Notes under the pieces: model-generated | Told to the model about the DNA's origin: nothing | The model's database searches: none | The model's input: only the letters and a program-made list of their open reading frames with translations | Position numbers and translations under genes: made by a program | DNA from: Pseudomonas sp. PDM05 | GTDB lineage: Bacteria; Pseudomonadota; Gammaproteobacteria; Pseudomonadales; Pseudomonadaceae | Direction of reading: 5' to 3' | Assembly (NCBI RefSeq): GCF_014851685.1 | Contig: NZ_JACVAC010000003.1 | Location: 186,001 to 250,000 of the forward strand | DNA: 64,000 bases | In this document: piece by piece, positions 26,059 through 35,992 of the stretch | Layout: every line of letters begins with the position of its first letter | Position numbering within the stretch: the stretch's first letter is position 1

Positions 26059-27552
26059 TTACAGCTTGATCCAGGTCGACTTCAGCTCGGTGTATTTGTC
26101 GAACGCGTGCAGCGACTTGTCGCGACCATTACCCGATTGCTTGAAGCCACCAAACGGTGCGGTCATGTCGCCACCGTCGTATTGGTTGACCCACACGCTA
26201 CCGGCACGCAGCGCCTTGGCGGTCAGGTGCGCCTTGGAGATGTCCGACGTCCACACCGCTGCGGCCAGGCCGTAGATGGTGTCGTTGGCGATCTTGACCG
26301 CTTCTTCGGCGCTGTCGAAGGTGATCACCGACAGGACTGGACCAAAGATCTCTTCCTTGGCGATTTTCATGGCGTTGGTCACACCGTCGAAAATCGTCGG
26401 TTCAACATAGGTGCCACCGGTTTCTTCCAGGGTGCGCTTGCCGCCCGCCACCAGCTTGGCGCCATCGGCGTGACCGGCTTCGATATACGACAGCACCGTG
26501 TTCATCTGCTGGGTGTCCACCAGTGCACCGACGTTGGTGGCCGGGTCCAACGGGTTGCCGGGCTTCCAGCCCTTGAGGGCCTCGATCACCATGGGCAGGA
26601 ATTTGTCCTTGATGGAGCGCTCCACGAGCAGGCGCGAACCGGCGGTGCAGACTTCGCCCTGGTTGAAGGCGATGGCGCCGGCGGCGGATTCGGCAGCGGC
26701 TTGCAGGTCCGGGGCGTCGGCGAACACGATGTTCGGGCTCTTGCCGCCAGCTTCCAGCCATACACGCTTCATGTTCGACTCGCCGGAGCGGATCAACAGC
26801 TGCTTGGCGATCTTGGTCGAACCTGTGAACACCAGGGTGTCGACGTCCATGTGCAGCGCCAGCGCGTTGCCTACGGTGTGGCCGTAACCTGGCAACACGT
26901 TGAACACGCCTTTTGGAATACCGGCCTCGACGGCCAGGGCAGCGATGCGGATGGCAGTCAACGGAGACTTTTCGGACGGTTTGAGGATCACCGAGTTACC
27001 TGTGGACAACGCCGGGCCGAGTTTCCAGCAGGCCATCATCAGCGGGAAGTTCCACGGCACAATGGCAGCGACGACGCCCACCGGCTCGCGCGTCACCAGG
27101 CCCAATTGGTCGTGAGGGGTGGCCGCGACTTCGTCGTAGATCTTGTCGATCGCCTCGCCGCTCCAGCTCAGCGCGTTGGCTGCACCGGGCACGTCAATAT
27201 TCAGGGAGTCGCTGATCGGCTTGCCCATGTCCAGGGTTTCGAGCAGCGCCAACTCTTCGGCATTGGCCTTGAGCAACGCGGCGAAACGGATCATGGTGGC
27301 TTTGCGCTTGGCCGGCGCCAGGCGCGACCAGACACCGGAATTGAAGGTGGCGCGGGCGTTTTCCACGGCGCGCTGGGCGTCGGTGGCGTCACAGCTGGCC
27401 ACGCTGGCCAGCAGGCGGCCATCGACCGGGCTGATGCATTCGAACGTGTCGCTGGAAGCTGCGGCGGTGTATTCGCCGTTGATGTAGGCGCGGCCTTCGA
27501 TCTTCAGGTCCTTGGCGCGTTGTTCCCAATCGGCACGGGTCAGGGTGGTCAT
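26059..27552 (-). CDS. pauC: aldehyde dehydrogenase, PauC-like
   Basis: A 497-residue NAD(P)+-dependent aldehyde dehydrogenase. The catalytic glutamate is in LEAGGKSPNIVFADA (about 268-282) and the nucleophilic cysteine in FNQGEVCTAGSRLLVE (about 300-315). The sequence resembles PuuC/PauC (PA5312), which oxidises gamma-glutamyl-aminoaldehydes in the polyamine pathway, and the pau-type regulator and oxidase in the window support this. Betaine- or aminobutyraldehyde dehydrogenases are close relatives, so substrate choice is inference. It is divergent from the cupin gene. Confidence 0.85.
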   Translation of the reverse strand: MTTLTRADWEQRAKDLKIEGRAYINGEYTAAASSDTFECISPVDGRLLASVASCDATDAQRAVENARATFNSGVWSRLAPAKRKATMIRFAALLKANAEELALLETLDMGKPISDSLNIDVPGAANALSWSGEAIDKIYDEVAATPHDQLGLVTREPVGVVAAIVPWNFPLMMACWKLGPALSTGNSVILKPSEKSPLTAIRIAALAVEAGIPKGVFNVLPGYGHTVGNALALHMDVDTLVFTGSTKIAKQLLIRSGESNMKRVWLEAGGKSPNIVFADAPDLQAAAESAAGAIAFNQGEVCTAGSRLLVERSIKDKFLPMVIEALKGWKPGNPLDPATNVGALVDTQQMNTVLSYIEAGHADGAKLVAGGKRTLEETGGTYVEPTIFDGVTNAMKIAKEEIFGPVLSVITFDSAEEAVKIANDTIYGLAAAVWTSDISKAHLTAKALRAGSVWVNQYDGGDMTAPFGGFKQSGNGRDKSLHAFDKYTELKSTWIKL

Positions 27553-27720
27553 GCGAGTGTCCTCCTCTTATTGAATACAAGGGCCAGGTGATGTCCCCCG
27601 GCAGCCTCAAAGAATTCTTGCCCGGCCAGCCTGCTGTTCGGCTCAAGGCAGCTGCCACCCTAAACCAGCGGCTGGGGATGTTTCAATATATTTGACATAA
27701 GCGCGGCAAACGCCCTTGCG

Positions 27721-27740
27721 ATGTTCATTTTAATAAACAT
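27721..27740. promoter_or_regulatory. imperfect 20-bp palindrome between pauC and the cupin gene
   Basis: ATGTTCATTTTAATAAACAT is symmetrical except at two base pairs (positions 6/15 and 10/11) and sits in the AT-rich gap of the divergent pair. It is a candidate binding site, possibly for the PauR-like protein; no experimental consensus was available to test it. Confidence 0.5.
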
Positions 27741-27782
27741 AGACTTTGGACTCCCCCACCGCAGGCCAGACGGGACACGCAC

Positions 27783-28145
27783 ATGAGCATCCAGGACATC
27801 GTCGACTTCAGCCAAGCCAAGACCCCCGCCGACCGTTACCGCCCCGCCGCCGAGAAAGTCCTCAAGGGCGACCCCGAGCAAACGATCTACAACCACTACA
27901 ACAGCCCATGCGGGCAGATGAGTGCCGGCGTCTGGGAAGGTGAAGTCGGACAGTGGAAGGTCAATTACACCGAGCATGAGTACTGCGAGATTGTGCAGGG
28001 TGTTTCGGTGCTGCGTGATGCCGACGGCAACGCCAAGACCTTGCGTGCTGGCGATCGCTTCGTGATCCCTGCGGGTTTCAGCGGCACCTGGGAAGTACTG
28101 GAGCCGTGCCGCAAGATCTACGTGGTGTTCGAACAAAAAGCCTGA
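27783..28145 (+). CDS. cupin-domain protein (DUF861/Cupin_3)
   Basis: A 120-residue single-domain cupin. The second half has the cupin pattern YTEHEYCEIVQG (about 60-71) followed by LRAGDRFVIPAGFSGTWEV (about 85-103), like the ureidoglycine aminohydrolase-type or DUF861 cupins. No helix-turn-helix is present. It may be a small enzyme or ligand-binding protein for an amine catabolic product, since it is divergent from the pauC-like gene across a palindromic gap. The exact role is unknown. Confidence 0.8.
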   Translation: MSIQDIVDFSQAKTPADRYRPAAEKVLKGDPEQTIYNHYNSPCGQMSAGVWEGEVGQWKVNYTEHEYCEIVQGVSVLRDADGNAKTLRAGDRFVIPAGFSGTWEVLEPCRKIYVVFEQKA

Positions 28146-28161
28146 TCAACAAATCCGGCGC

Positions 28162-28198
28162 AAAAAAAAGCCCGTATCGTGAGATACGGGCTTTTTTT
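28162..28198. terminator. bidirectional intrinsic terminator
   Basis: Stem GCCCGTATC (28170-28178) / GATACGGGC (28183-28191) with a GTGA loop, flanked by A8 and T7. It serves both the cupin gene and the convergent rpmB-rpmG operon. Confidence 0.93.
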
Positions 28199-28216
28199 CA
28201 CAAGGAGGAAAATCAA

Positions 28217-28372
28217 TTACTTGATTTTGCCTTCTTTGTAGATCACGTGCTTGCGAACGCGCGGGTCGAACATTTTCTTTTCGAGCTTGTCCGGGGTAGT
28301 ACGCTTGTTCTTGTCGGTAGTGTAGAAGTGACCAGTACCGGCGCTAGAGATCATTCGAATCAATTCACGCAT
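28217..28372 (-). CDS. rpmG: 50S ribosomal protein L33
   Basis: A 51-residue ribosomal protein of the large subunit. It begins [19 protein letters not shown] and ends [10 protein letters not shown], which is the typical L33 sequence. It is the cysteine-free form, with Asp/Pro in place of the CxxC zinc ribbons (the paralogue type that does not bind zinc). It lies 11 bases downstream of rpmB and is cotranscribed with it, with a terminator just after. Confidence 0.97.
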   Translation of the reverse strand: MRELIRMISSAGTGHFYTTDKNKRTTPDKLEKKMFDPRVRKHVIYKEGKIK

Positions 28373-28383
28373 GATAGAGCTCC

Positions 28384-28617
28384 TTAGATCTTGCCAGCGG
28401 CGCGGATTTCGGCCAGCACGACAGTGATGCCGCGCTTGTCGATGATACGCATGCCTTTGGCAGATACACGCAGGCGAACAAAACGTTTCTCTTCTTCAAC
28501 CCAGAAGCGGTGATGCTGCAGGTTCGGCAGGAAACGACGACGGGTTTTGTTATTTGCGTGGGAAATGTTATTCCCAGTCACCGGACCCTTACCGGTAACT
28601 TGACAGACTCTCGACAT
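28384..28617 (-). CDS. rpmB: 50S ribosomal protein L28
   Basis: A 77-residue L28 protein with the usual start [20 protein letters not shown] and the basic middle [16 protein letters not shown]. The CxxC pairs of zinc-binding L28 are reduced to a single cysteine at position 5. It is first in the rpmB-rpmG operon. A probable promoter and a leader hairpin lie upstream (28643-28794). Confidence 0.97.
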   Translation of the reverse strand: MSRVCQVTGKGPVTGNNISHANNKTRRRFLPNLQHHRFWVEEEKRFVRLRVSAKGMRIIDKRGITVVLAEIRAAGKI

Positions 28618-28642
28618 GCCTCAGCCCTCTAAAACCACATGC

Positions 28643-28661
28643 CCAACCCGGCATGGGTTGG
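28643..28661 (-). other. leader hairpin before rpmB
   Basis: CCAACCC (28643-28649) pairs with GGGTTGG (28655-28661) across a 5-base loop, 25 bases before the rpmB start. In the transcript it would form a stable stem close to the ribosome binding site; such leaders sometimes give autogenous control of ribosomal proteins. Confidence 0.5.
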
Positions 28662-28765
28662 CCGCTTAATCTCTCAGTCATTTGGCGCCAGGCGCCGCGT
28701 TTCTTTAGGGTCTTACCGGCTACACCTACAAGCGAAGGAACCGGGCCCCTAGAAAAGAGCGCTGC

Positions 28766-28794
28766 TTTATACCAGAAAGACCCTGGTGCAACAA
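28766..28794 (-). promoter_or_regulatory. probable sigma-70 promoter of rpmB-rpmG
   Basis: On the minus strand TTGTTG (-35, 28789-28794) and TATAAA (-10, 28766-28771) are 17 bases apart, giving a leader of about 140 bases. The rest of the 458-base gap (28618-29075) holds the leader hairpin, an AT-rich dyad near 28980-29000 and no recognisable gene. Confidence 0.6.
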
Positions 28795-28979
28795 CAGCCC
28801 GTGTGTTTTTACCGGTGTAAATCTAGGCAAAACACACCTGAACCGTTGCCAGGAGGGGCCGCTGTCACAGCCGACCGCTCGTCGCACAGAATGATTTACA
28901 GCGCCCGCAGGCACGATGAAGTGCTCGGCGAAACGCGCTGAGGCGCCATGAAAACAGCATTTGAAGCAAAAGCACAGGC

Positions 28980-29000
28980 AAAAATGGACTAGTCATTTTT
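28980..29000. promoter_or_regulatory. AT-rich dyad upstream of the peptide-binding protein gene
   Basis: AAAAATG and CATTTTT flank an ACTAGT centre with one extra base. The element is about 75 bases before the start of the ABC substrate-binding protein gene and may be its operator or part of its promoter. Confidence 0.4.
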
Positions 29001-29075
29001 CAATCAGACCTCTACGGTAGGCCTTTTCCAGACTGCACTCGCAGATGGGCCTTCGATCTGCAAAGGAAACCGAAC

Positions 29076-30668
29076 ATGCGCCTCGCTGCCCTACCGCTAT
29101 TGCTAGCCCCTCTATTTATCGCCCCGCTGGCCACTGCCGCCAACAACTTGAGCGTCTGCACCGAGGCCAGCCCCGAAGGGTTCGATGTGGTGCAGTACAA
29201 CTCATTGACCACCACCAATGCCTCGGCCGACGTGCTGATGAACCGCCTGGTGGACTATGACGCAGCCGCCGGCAAGCTGGTGCCAAGCCTGGCGGACAGC
29301 TGGGACGTCTCGCCGGATGGCCTGACGTACACCTTCAAACTGCACCCGGACGTGAAATTCCACCGCACCGAATACTTCACCCCGAGCCGCACCCTGACTG
29401 CCGAAGATGTGCGCTTCAGCTTCGAACGCATGCTCGACCCGGCCAACCCCTGGCACAAGATTGCCCAGAGCGGCTTCCCCCACGCGCAATCGCTGCAACT
29501 GCCGGCGCTGGTGAAGAAGATCGACGCCCTCGACCCACTCACCGTGCGCTTCACCCTCGACCACGCCGACTCCACCTTCCTCGCCGCCCTGAGCATGGGT
29601 TTTGCCTCGATCTACCCGGCCGAGTACGCCGACAAACTGCTCAAGGCCGGTACGCCGGAGAAGCTCAACAGCCAGCCCATCGGCACCGGTCCGTTCATCT
29701 TCAGCCGTTTCCAGAAAGACGCCGTGGTGCGCTACAAGGCCAACCCGGATTATTTCGCCGGCAAACCCGCTGTGGATAACTTGATCTTCGCCATCACGCC
29801 GGATGCCAACGTACGCCTGCAGAAACTGCACCGCGATGAATGCCAGATCGCCCTGTCGCCCAAGCCCCTGGACGTGGGTGAGGCCGAAAAGGACCCTGCG
29901 CTGAAGGTCGAGAAAACCCCGGCCTTCATGACCGCCTTCGTTGCCATCAACAGCCAGCACCCGCCGCTGGACAAGCCCGAAGTACGCCAGGCCATCAACC
30001 TCGCCTTCGACAAGGCCAGCTACCTCAAGGCCGTGTTTGAAGGCACCGCCGAAGCCGCCAACGGCCCTTACCCGCCCAATACCTGGGGCTACGCCAAGGA
30101 TCTGCCGGGTTATCCACAGGACCTCGCCAAAGCCAAGACCCTGCTGGACCGCGCCGGGCTCAAGGACGGCTTCAAGACCACCATCTGGACACGTCCCACC
30201 GGCAGCCTGCTGAACCCCAACCCGAACCTTGGTGCGCAATTGCTGCAAGCCGACCTGGCCAAGGTCGGCATCCAGGCCGAGATCCGCGTGATCGAATGGG
30301 GCGAACTGATTCGCCGCGCCAAAGCCGGTGAGCACGACCTGCTGTTCATGGGCTGGGCCGGCGACAATGGCGACCCGGATAACTTCCTGACCCCGCAGTT
30401 CTCATGCGCCGCAGTGAAATCCGGCACCAACTTCGCCCGTTACTGCGACCCTGCCCTCGACAAGCTGATCAGCGCTGGCAAGACCACCAACGAGCAAGGG
30501 GTGCGCAGCAAGCTGTACCAGCAGGCCCAGGCGCAGATCCAGCAACAGGCGCTGTGGCTGCCACTGGCGCACCCGACCGCGTTTGCCCTGGCACGCAAGA
30601 ATGTCGAGGGCTATCAAGTGAGCCCGTTCGGCCGCCAGGACTTTTCGAAAGTCCGCGTCAAGCCCTGA
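29076..30668 (+). CDS. ABC transporter substrate-binding protein, peptide/opine type (SBP family 5)
   Basis: A 530-residue periplasmic binding protein. The signal peptide ends at about residue 21 (LATA/ANN). The mature protein has the family 5 features of DppA: SFERMLDPANPWHK, QPIGTGPFIFSRF and VRQAINLAFDKASYLKAVFEG. Such proteins deliver di- or oligopeptides to Dpp/Opp permeases. No permease or ATPase genes are adjacent, so it is an orphan paralogue that must share a permease encoded elsewhere. It matches PA5317. Confidence 0.92.
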   Translation: MRLAALPLLLAPLFIAPLATAANNLSVCTEASPEGFDVVQYNSLTTTNASADVLMNRLVDYDAAAGKLVPSLADSWDVSPDGLTYTFKLHPDVKFHRTEYFTPSRTLTAEDVRFSFERMLDPANPWHKIAQSGFPHAQSLQLPALVKKIDALDPLTVRFTLDHADSTFLAALSMGFASIYPAEYADKLLKAGTPEKLNSQPIGTGPFIFSRFQKDAVVRYKANPDYFAGKPAVDNLIFAITPDANVRLQKLHRDECQIALSPKPLDVGEAEKDPALKVEKTPAFMTAFVAINSQHPPLDKPEVRQAINLAFDKASYLKAVFEGTAEAANGPYPPNTWGYAKDLPGYPQDLAKAKTLLDRAGLKDGFKTTIWTRPTGSLLNPNPNLGAQLLQADLAKVGIQAEIRVIEWGELIRRAKAGEHDLLFMGWAGDNGDPDNFLTPQFSCAAVKSGTNFARYCDPALDKLISAGKTTNEQGVRSKLYQQAQAQIQQQALWLPLAHPTAFALARKNVEGYQVSPFGRQDFSKVRVKP

Positions 30669-30676
30669 ACACTCGC

Positions 30677-30698
30677 CCCGCCCCCCCCATGGGGCGGG
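30677..30698. terminator. GC hairpin between convergent genes
   Basis: CCCGCCCC (30677-30684) and GGGGCGGG (30691-30698) form an 8-bp stem with a 6-base loop. It lies between the ends of the peptide-binding protein gene and radC; no T-run is present, so the termination mechanism is uncertain. Confidence 0.55.
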
Positions 30699-30699
30699 T

Positions 30700-31374
30700 C
30701 TACATCCAGCCGTATTCCGCCATCGACAAGGGGTCCCCGTCCCCCACGATGATGTGATCGAGTACCCGCACGTCCACCACTTCCAGGGCCTTTTGCAGCA
30801 ACTTGGTCAATTTTCGATCAGCTGCACTGGGCTCAAGGCTGCCGGAAGGGTGGTTGTGACACAGGATCAAGGCCGCGGCGTTGTATGCCAGGGCACGCTT
30901 GACCACTTGCCGCGGATAAACCACGGCGGTGTCGATAGTGCCCTGGGACAACGCCTCGAACCCCAGCACCCGATGCTTCGAGTCGAGGAACAGGCAGCCG
31001 AAAACCTCATGGGGCTCATGCCGCAATAGCGCCTTGAGGTAATCACGTACCGCTACCGGGCTTTCCAGCACCGAGTCACTGCGCAAACGCTCTGCCAGGT
31101 GCCGCCGGGACATTTCGAGCACCGCCTGCAACTGCGCAAACTTGGCCGGCCCCAAGCCCAGATGCTGGCTGAACAAGCTCTGACTGGCCTCCAACAGTGG
31201 GCGCAGACCGCCAAATTGCGTCAGCAAATGGCGCGCCAGGTCCACCGCACTTCTGCCGGAAACCCCCGTGCGCAGGAAGATCGCCAGCAACTCGGCATCC
31301 GAAAGGCTCTTCGCCCCCCATTCCAACAGTTTCTCCCGTGGCCGCTCCGCCACAGGCCAATCGCGAATACTCAT
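30700..31374 (-). CDS. radC: RadC/DUF2466 family protein
   Basis: A 224-residue RadC protein with a helix-hairpin-helix-like N-terminal part and a JAB1/MPN metalloprotease-like domain. The metal-binding HNHPSG motif occurs in [18 protein letters not shown] (about 171-188), with the [14 protein letters not shown] segment before it. The start at 31374 (MSIRDWP) is the usual one; a longer open frame would run to 31581 but overlaps the divergent coaBC start. The biochemical role is unsettled; a DNA repair function has been doubted. Confidence 0.93.
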   Translation of the reverse strand: MSIRDWPVAERPREKLLEWGAKSLSDAELLAIFLRTGVSGRSAVDLARHLLTQFGGLRPLLEASQSLFSQHLGLGPAKFAQLQAVLEMSRRHLAERLRSDSVLESPVAVRDYLKALLRHEPHEVFGCLFLDSKHRVLGFEALSQGTIDTAVVYPRQVVKRALAYNAAALILCHNHPSGSLEPSAADRKLTKLLQKALEVVDVRVLDHIIVGDGDPLSMAEYGWM

Positions 31375-31493
31375 CCCACCTCCCTCTTCGTAAGCGCCAT
31401 GGCATGCACGCCGCTGTTGCCTGGCGGACGCTGTGTTATCGTAAGCCCTCTTTTTTGCATGTGATTTCCCCTGGGGAGGGGGTATCGCAGGCG

Positions 31494-31519
31494 TCACTGA
31501 ACTGGCATCACTGAACTGG
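31494..31519. repeat. 12-base tandem direct repeat upstream of coaBC
   Basis: TCACTGAACTGG occurs at 31494-31505 and again at 31508-31519, separated by CA, ending 12 bases before the coaBC ATG. It covers the ribosome binding region, so it may be a small slippage duplication or a regulator half-site pair. Confidence 0.7.
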
Positions 31520-31531
31520 AAAGGCAAACCA

Positions 31532-32740
31532 ATGCAGCGTCTGTATCGGAAACGCATCGTTCTCGGCGTCGGCGGCGGCATTGCCGCCTACAAGAGCGCA
31601 GAACTGGTTCGCAGGCTCCTGGACCAGGGCGCCGAAGTGCGCGTGGTCATGACCCGCGGTGGCAGTGAGTTCATTACCCCTCTGACCATGCAGGCGCTGT
31701 CCGGCCACCCGGTTCACCTGGACCTGCTGGACCCGGCCGCCGAAGCCGCCATGGGCCACATCGAGCTGGCCAAATGGGCGGACCTGGTACTGATCGCCCC
31801 GGCCACCGCCGACCTGATCGCCCGCCTGGCCCAAGGCATCGCCGATGACCTGCTGACCACCCTGGTACTGGCCACCGACGCCACCGTCGCCATTGCCCCG
31901 GCCATGAACCAGGCCATGTGGCGCGACCCGGCCACCCAGGCCAACACCCAACTCCTGCAAAGCCGTGGCCTCAAGGTGTTCGGCCCGGCCTCCGGCAGCC
32001 AGGCCTGCGGTGACGTCGGCATGGGTCGCATGCTTGAAGCCACCGACCTGGCGTTGTGCGCCGCGGAGTGCTTCCAACACCTGGCCCTGACCGGCAAGCA
32101 CGTGCTGATCACCGCCGGGCCGACCCAGGAAAACATCGACCCGGTGCGCTACATCACCAACCATAGCTCAGGAAAAATGGGCTTTGCCTTGGCGGAAGCG
32201 GCGGTCGAGGCAGGCGCGCGCGTCACCCTGATCACCGGCCCGGTGCATTTGCCGACCCCCGATCGCGTCACGCGAATCGACGTCGTCAGCGCACGGGACA
32301 TGCTTGCGGCCTGTGAAGCGGCGATTCCGTGCGACCTGTTTATCGCCTCGGCAGCGGTTGCGGATTACCGCCCGGAAGTCGTCGCCCCGCAAAAGCTCAA
32401 GAAAGACCCTACGAGCGGTGACGGCCTGCTCCTGCAAATGGTGCGCAACCCAGACATCCTGGCCACCATCGCCACCCGTCCGGACCGTCCGTTCAGCGTC
32501 GGTTTCGCCGCCGAGACCGAGCACCTGCTGGACTATGCCTCGCGCAAATTGAAAGACAAAAACCTCGACCTGATCGTTGCCAACGATGTCGCCAACCCGA
32601 GCATCGGCTTCAACAGTGAGGAAAACGCCTGCAGCGTGATCGACCGCGAGCTGCACGCCACCCTTTTCGCCCAGACCAGCAAAGGCAAGATTGCCCGCCA
32701 ACTGATCTCATTTATCGCCCAACGGCTGAACCAGGTTTAA
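31532..32740 (+). CDS. coaBC: bifunctional phosphopantothenoylcysteine decarboxylase/synthetase
   Basis: A 402-residue bifunctional coenzyme A biosynthesis enzyme. The N-terminal CoaC flavoprotein part (about 1-190) has [16 protein letters not shown], the PAMNQAMW substrate motif and the [16 protein letters not shown] clamp with its redox cysteine. The C-terminal CoaB part (about 191-400) starts [25 protein letters not shown]. Together they add cysteine to 4'-phosphopantothenate and decarboxylate it. It heads the coaBC-dut-algC-argB group and is divergent from radC. Confidence 0.97.
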   Translation: MQRLYRKRIVLGVGGGIAAYKSAELVRRLLDQGAEVRVVMTRGGSEFITPLTMQALSGHPVHLDLLDPAAEAAMGHIELAKWADLVLIAPATADLIARLAQGIADDLLTTLVLATDATVAIAPAMNQAMWRDPATQANTQLLQSRGLKVFGPASGSQACGDVGMGRMLEATDLALCAAECFQHLALTGKHVLITAGPTQENIDPVRYITNHSSGKMGFALAEAAVEAGARVTLITGPVHLPTPDRVTRIDVVSARDMLAACEAAIPCDLFIASAAVADYRPEVVAPQKLKKDPTSGDGLLLQMVRNPDILATIATRPDRPFSVGFAAETEHLLDYASRKLKDKNLDLIVANDVANPSIGFNSEENACSVIDRELHATLFAQTSKGKIARQLISFIAQRLNQV

Positions 32741-32745
32741 TTTCC

Positions 32746-33201
32746 ATGCACGCTTTGCAAGCCAAGATCCTCGACCCCCGCATCGGCACCGACTTCCCAC
32801 TGCCGGCCTACGCCACCGAAGGCTCCGCCGGCCTGGACCTGCGCGCCATGCTCAAGGAAGACACCGTCCTTGAACCGGGCCAGACCGTCCTGATTCCCAC
32901 CGGCCTGTCGATCTACATCGGCGATCCGGGCCTGGCCGCGCTGGTTCTGCCGCGCTCGGGCCTGGGCCATAAACACGGGATCGTGCTGGGCAACCTGGTC
33001 GGCCTGATCGACTCGGACTACCAGGGCGAGTTGATGGTGTCGTGCTGGAACCGCGGCCAGACCGCGTTCAACATCGCCGTCGGCGAGCGCATCGCGCAGC
33101 TGGTGCTGGTGCCGGTAGTGCAGGCGCACTTCGAACTGGTTACGGAATTTGCTGAAACACAACGTGGCGCAGGCGGCTTTGGCCATTCTGGCAGCCACTG
33201 A
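32746..33201 (+). CDS. dut: dUTP diphosphatase
   Basis: A 151-residue trimeric dUTPase, hydrolysing dUTP to dUMP. Conserved motifs in order are AGLDLRA (about 25), [11 protein letters not shown] (about 67-77, with the catalytic-site serine), [11 protein letters not shown] (about 86), and the C-terminal [10 protein letters not shown]-loop-like motif that closes the active site. It begins 5 bases after coaBC and so is cotranscribed with it. Confidence 0.97.
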   Translation: MHALQAKILDPRIGTDFPLPAYATEGSAGLDLRAMLKEDTVLEPGQTVLIPTGLSIYIGDPGLAALVLPRSGLGHKHGIVLGNLVGLIDSDYQGELMVSCWNRGQTAFNIAVGERIAQLVLVPVVQAHFELVTEFAETQRGAGGFGHSGSH

Positions 33202-33214
33202 CTACGCTGAATCA

Positions 33215-33236
33215 AACCGGGCAGCCCAGCCCGGTT
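33215..33236. terminator. GC-rich hairpin after dut
   Basis: AACCGGGC (33215-33222) pairs with GCCCGGTT (33229-33236) around a 6-base loop. It is not followed by a T-run, so it may attenuate rather than end transcription into algC. The remaining 33237-33465 gap shows no gene. Confidence 0.5.
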
Positions 33237-33465
33237 CGATGCCACCGCATGGCTTTTCGGGATGAAGAATGCGCGGACCTAATCAGCGAGATTTCACGAG
33301 CTAAATCAAAAGATTACGCACGATGAAGCACGGAGCGACTGCTCCGATGGCACTTTTGCACCACGAACTCTCTGCCGAAAAAGCCGTCATACCCTTCAGT
33401 TTGAGCCTGCCGGTCAGCCGCTTTACGGCCAGCCTTGCCCCTTTCAGATGGAGTTTCCCCCCGCG

Positions 33466-34863
33466 ATGAGTACCGCAGCCCGAGTAGCCCCGACATTCCC
33501 CGACAGCATCTTTCGCGCCTACGACATTCGTGGCGTAGTGCCCAAGACCCTGACCGCCGAAACCGCCTACTGGATCGGCCGCGCCATTGGCGCCCAAAGC
33601 CTGGCGCAGGATGAGCCCAATGTCTCGGTTGGCCGTGACGGCCGCCTGTCTGGCCCGGAGTTGGTGGAGCAACTGATCCAGGGGCTGGCCGACAGTGGTT
33701 GCCACGTCAGCGACGTCGGCCTGGTGCCAACACCGGCGCTGTACTACGCCGCCAACGTCCTGGCCGGCAAGTCCGGGGTGATGCTCACCGGCAGCCATAA
33801 CCCGTCGGACTACAACGGCTTCAAGATTGTCATCGCTGGCGACACCCTGGCCAACGAACAGATCCAGGCCCTGCACACACGCCTGAAGACCAACGACCTG
33901 AGCAGCGGCAACGGCAGCATCACCAAGGTCGACATCCTGCCGCGCTACGCCGATGAAATCACCCGCGACGTCAAGCTCGCCCGCCGCCTCAAAGTGGTCG
34001 TGGACTGCGGCAACGGCGCGGCCGGCGTGATCGCACCGCAACTGCTCGAAGCGCTGAACTGCGAAGTGATCCCGCTGTTCTGCGAAGTCGACGGCCACTT
34101 CCCCAACCACCACCCGGACCCGGGCAAGCCCGAAAACCTGGTGGACCTGATCGCCAAGGTCAAGGAAACCGGGGCTGATGTCGGCCTGGCCTTCGACGGC
34201 GACGGTGACCGCGTCGGCGTAGTGACCGAAACCGGCGAGATCGTGTTCCCAGACCGCCTGCTGATGCTGTTCGCCCGTGACGTGGTGGCGCGCAACCCCA
34301 ACGCCGAGATCATCTTCGACGTCAAGTGCACCCGCCGCCTCACCCCGCTGATCAAGGAATATGGCGGTCGCCCGCTAATGTGGAAGACCGGCCACTCGTT
34401 GATCAAAAAGAAAATGAAGGAAACCGGCGCCCTGTTGGCCGGCGAAATGAGCGGTCACGTGTTCTTCAAGGAACGCTGGTTCGGTTTTGACGACGGCATT
34501 TACAGCGCCGCTCGTCTGCTGGAGATCCTCAGCAAGGAAAAATCCACGGCCCAAGAGCTGTTTGAGACCTTCCCGAATGATATTTCTACGCCAGAGATCA
34601 ATATCCATGTGACCGAGGAGAGCAAATTCAGCATCATTGACGCACTGCACGATGCGCAATGGGGCGAAGGCGCCAACCTGACCACCATTGATGGTGTGCG
34701 AGTCGATTACGCCAAAGGCTGGGGCCTGGTTCGCGCGTCCAACACCACACCGGTGCTGGTCCTGCGTTTCGAGGCGGATACCGAGGCTGAGTTGCAGCGC
34801 ATCAAGGACGTGTTCCACGCCCAGTTGAAACGTGTTGCCCCTGATCTCCAATTACCGTTCTGA
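33466..34863 (+). CDS. algC: phosphomannomutase/phosphoglucomutase AlgC
   Basis: A 465-residue alpha-D-phosphohexomutase used for alginate, LPS and other sugar precursors. The active-site serine loop is TGSHNPSDYNG (Ser110), the magnesium loop FDGDGDRVG is near residue 244, and the sugar-binding loop GEMSGHVFF is near 325. The ATG at 33466 (MSTAARV) matches the known start of AlgC; the ATG at 33448 lies 18 bases upstream in frame and is less likely. It precedes argB with a 21-base gap. Confidence 0.97.
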   Translation: MSTAARVAPTFPDSIFRAYDIRGVVPKTLTAETAYWIGRAIGAQSLAQDEPNVSVGRDGRLSGPELVEQLIQGLADSGCHVSDVGLVPTPALYYAANVLAGKSGVMLTGSHNPSDYNGFKIVIAGDTLANEQIQALHTRLKTNDLSSGNGSITKVDILPRYADEITRDVKLARRLKVVVDCGNGAAGVIAPQLLEALNCEVIPLFCEVDGHFPNHHPDPGKPENLVDLIAKVKETGADVGLAFDGDGDRVGVVTETGEIVFPDRLLMLFARDVVARNPNAEIIFDVKCTRRLTPLIKEYGGRPLMWKTGHSLIKKKMKETGALLAGEMSGHVFFKERWFGFDDGIYSAARLLEILSKEKSTAQELFETFPNDISTPEINIHVTEESKFSIIDALHDAQWGEGANLTTIDGVRVDYAKGWGLVRASNTTPVLVLRFEADTEAELQRIKDVFHAQLKRVAPDLQLPF

Positions 34864-34884
34864 TTTTTTGCACCGGAGCCCTGA

Positions 34885-35790
<906 letters not shown>

Positions 35791-35801
35791 ACGCTACAAA
35801 C

Positions 35802-35840
35802 AAAAGGCCCCGCTCAATCTGATTGAGCGGGGCCTTTTTT
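35802..35840 (+). terminator. intrinsic terminator of argB
   Basis: A 15-bp stem (AGGCCCCGCTCAATC and its complement) with a very short loop, preceded by A4 and followed by T6; strongest in the plus direction. Confidence 0.93.
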
Positions 35841-35876
35841 ATGTGCGCTGAACCTGCAGACCAATGGAGATCCCCT

Positions 35877-35965
35877 TGTGGGAGCGGGCTTGCTCGCGAA
35901 AGCGGAGTGTCAGTCAGCAGATATGTTTCTGAAACACCGTATTCGCGAGCAAGCCCGCTCCCACA
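35877..35965. repeat. REPIN (paired REP), 89 bp
   Basis: Inverted REP pair with arms beginning TGTGGGAGCGGGCTTGCTCG at 35877 and closing at 35965. It lies between the convergent argB and pyrE genes, just beyond the argB terminator. Confidence 0.9.
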
Positions 35966-35992
35966 CAAGCCCACCCCACAGGACTTACTGCG

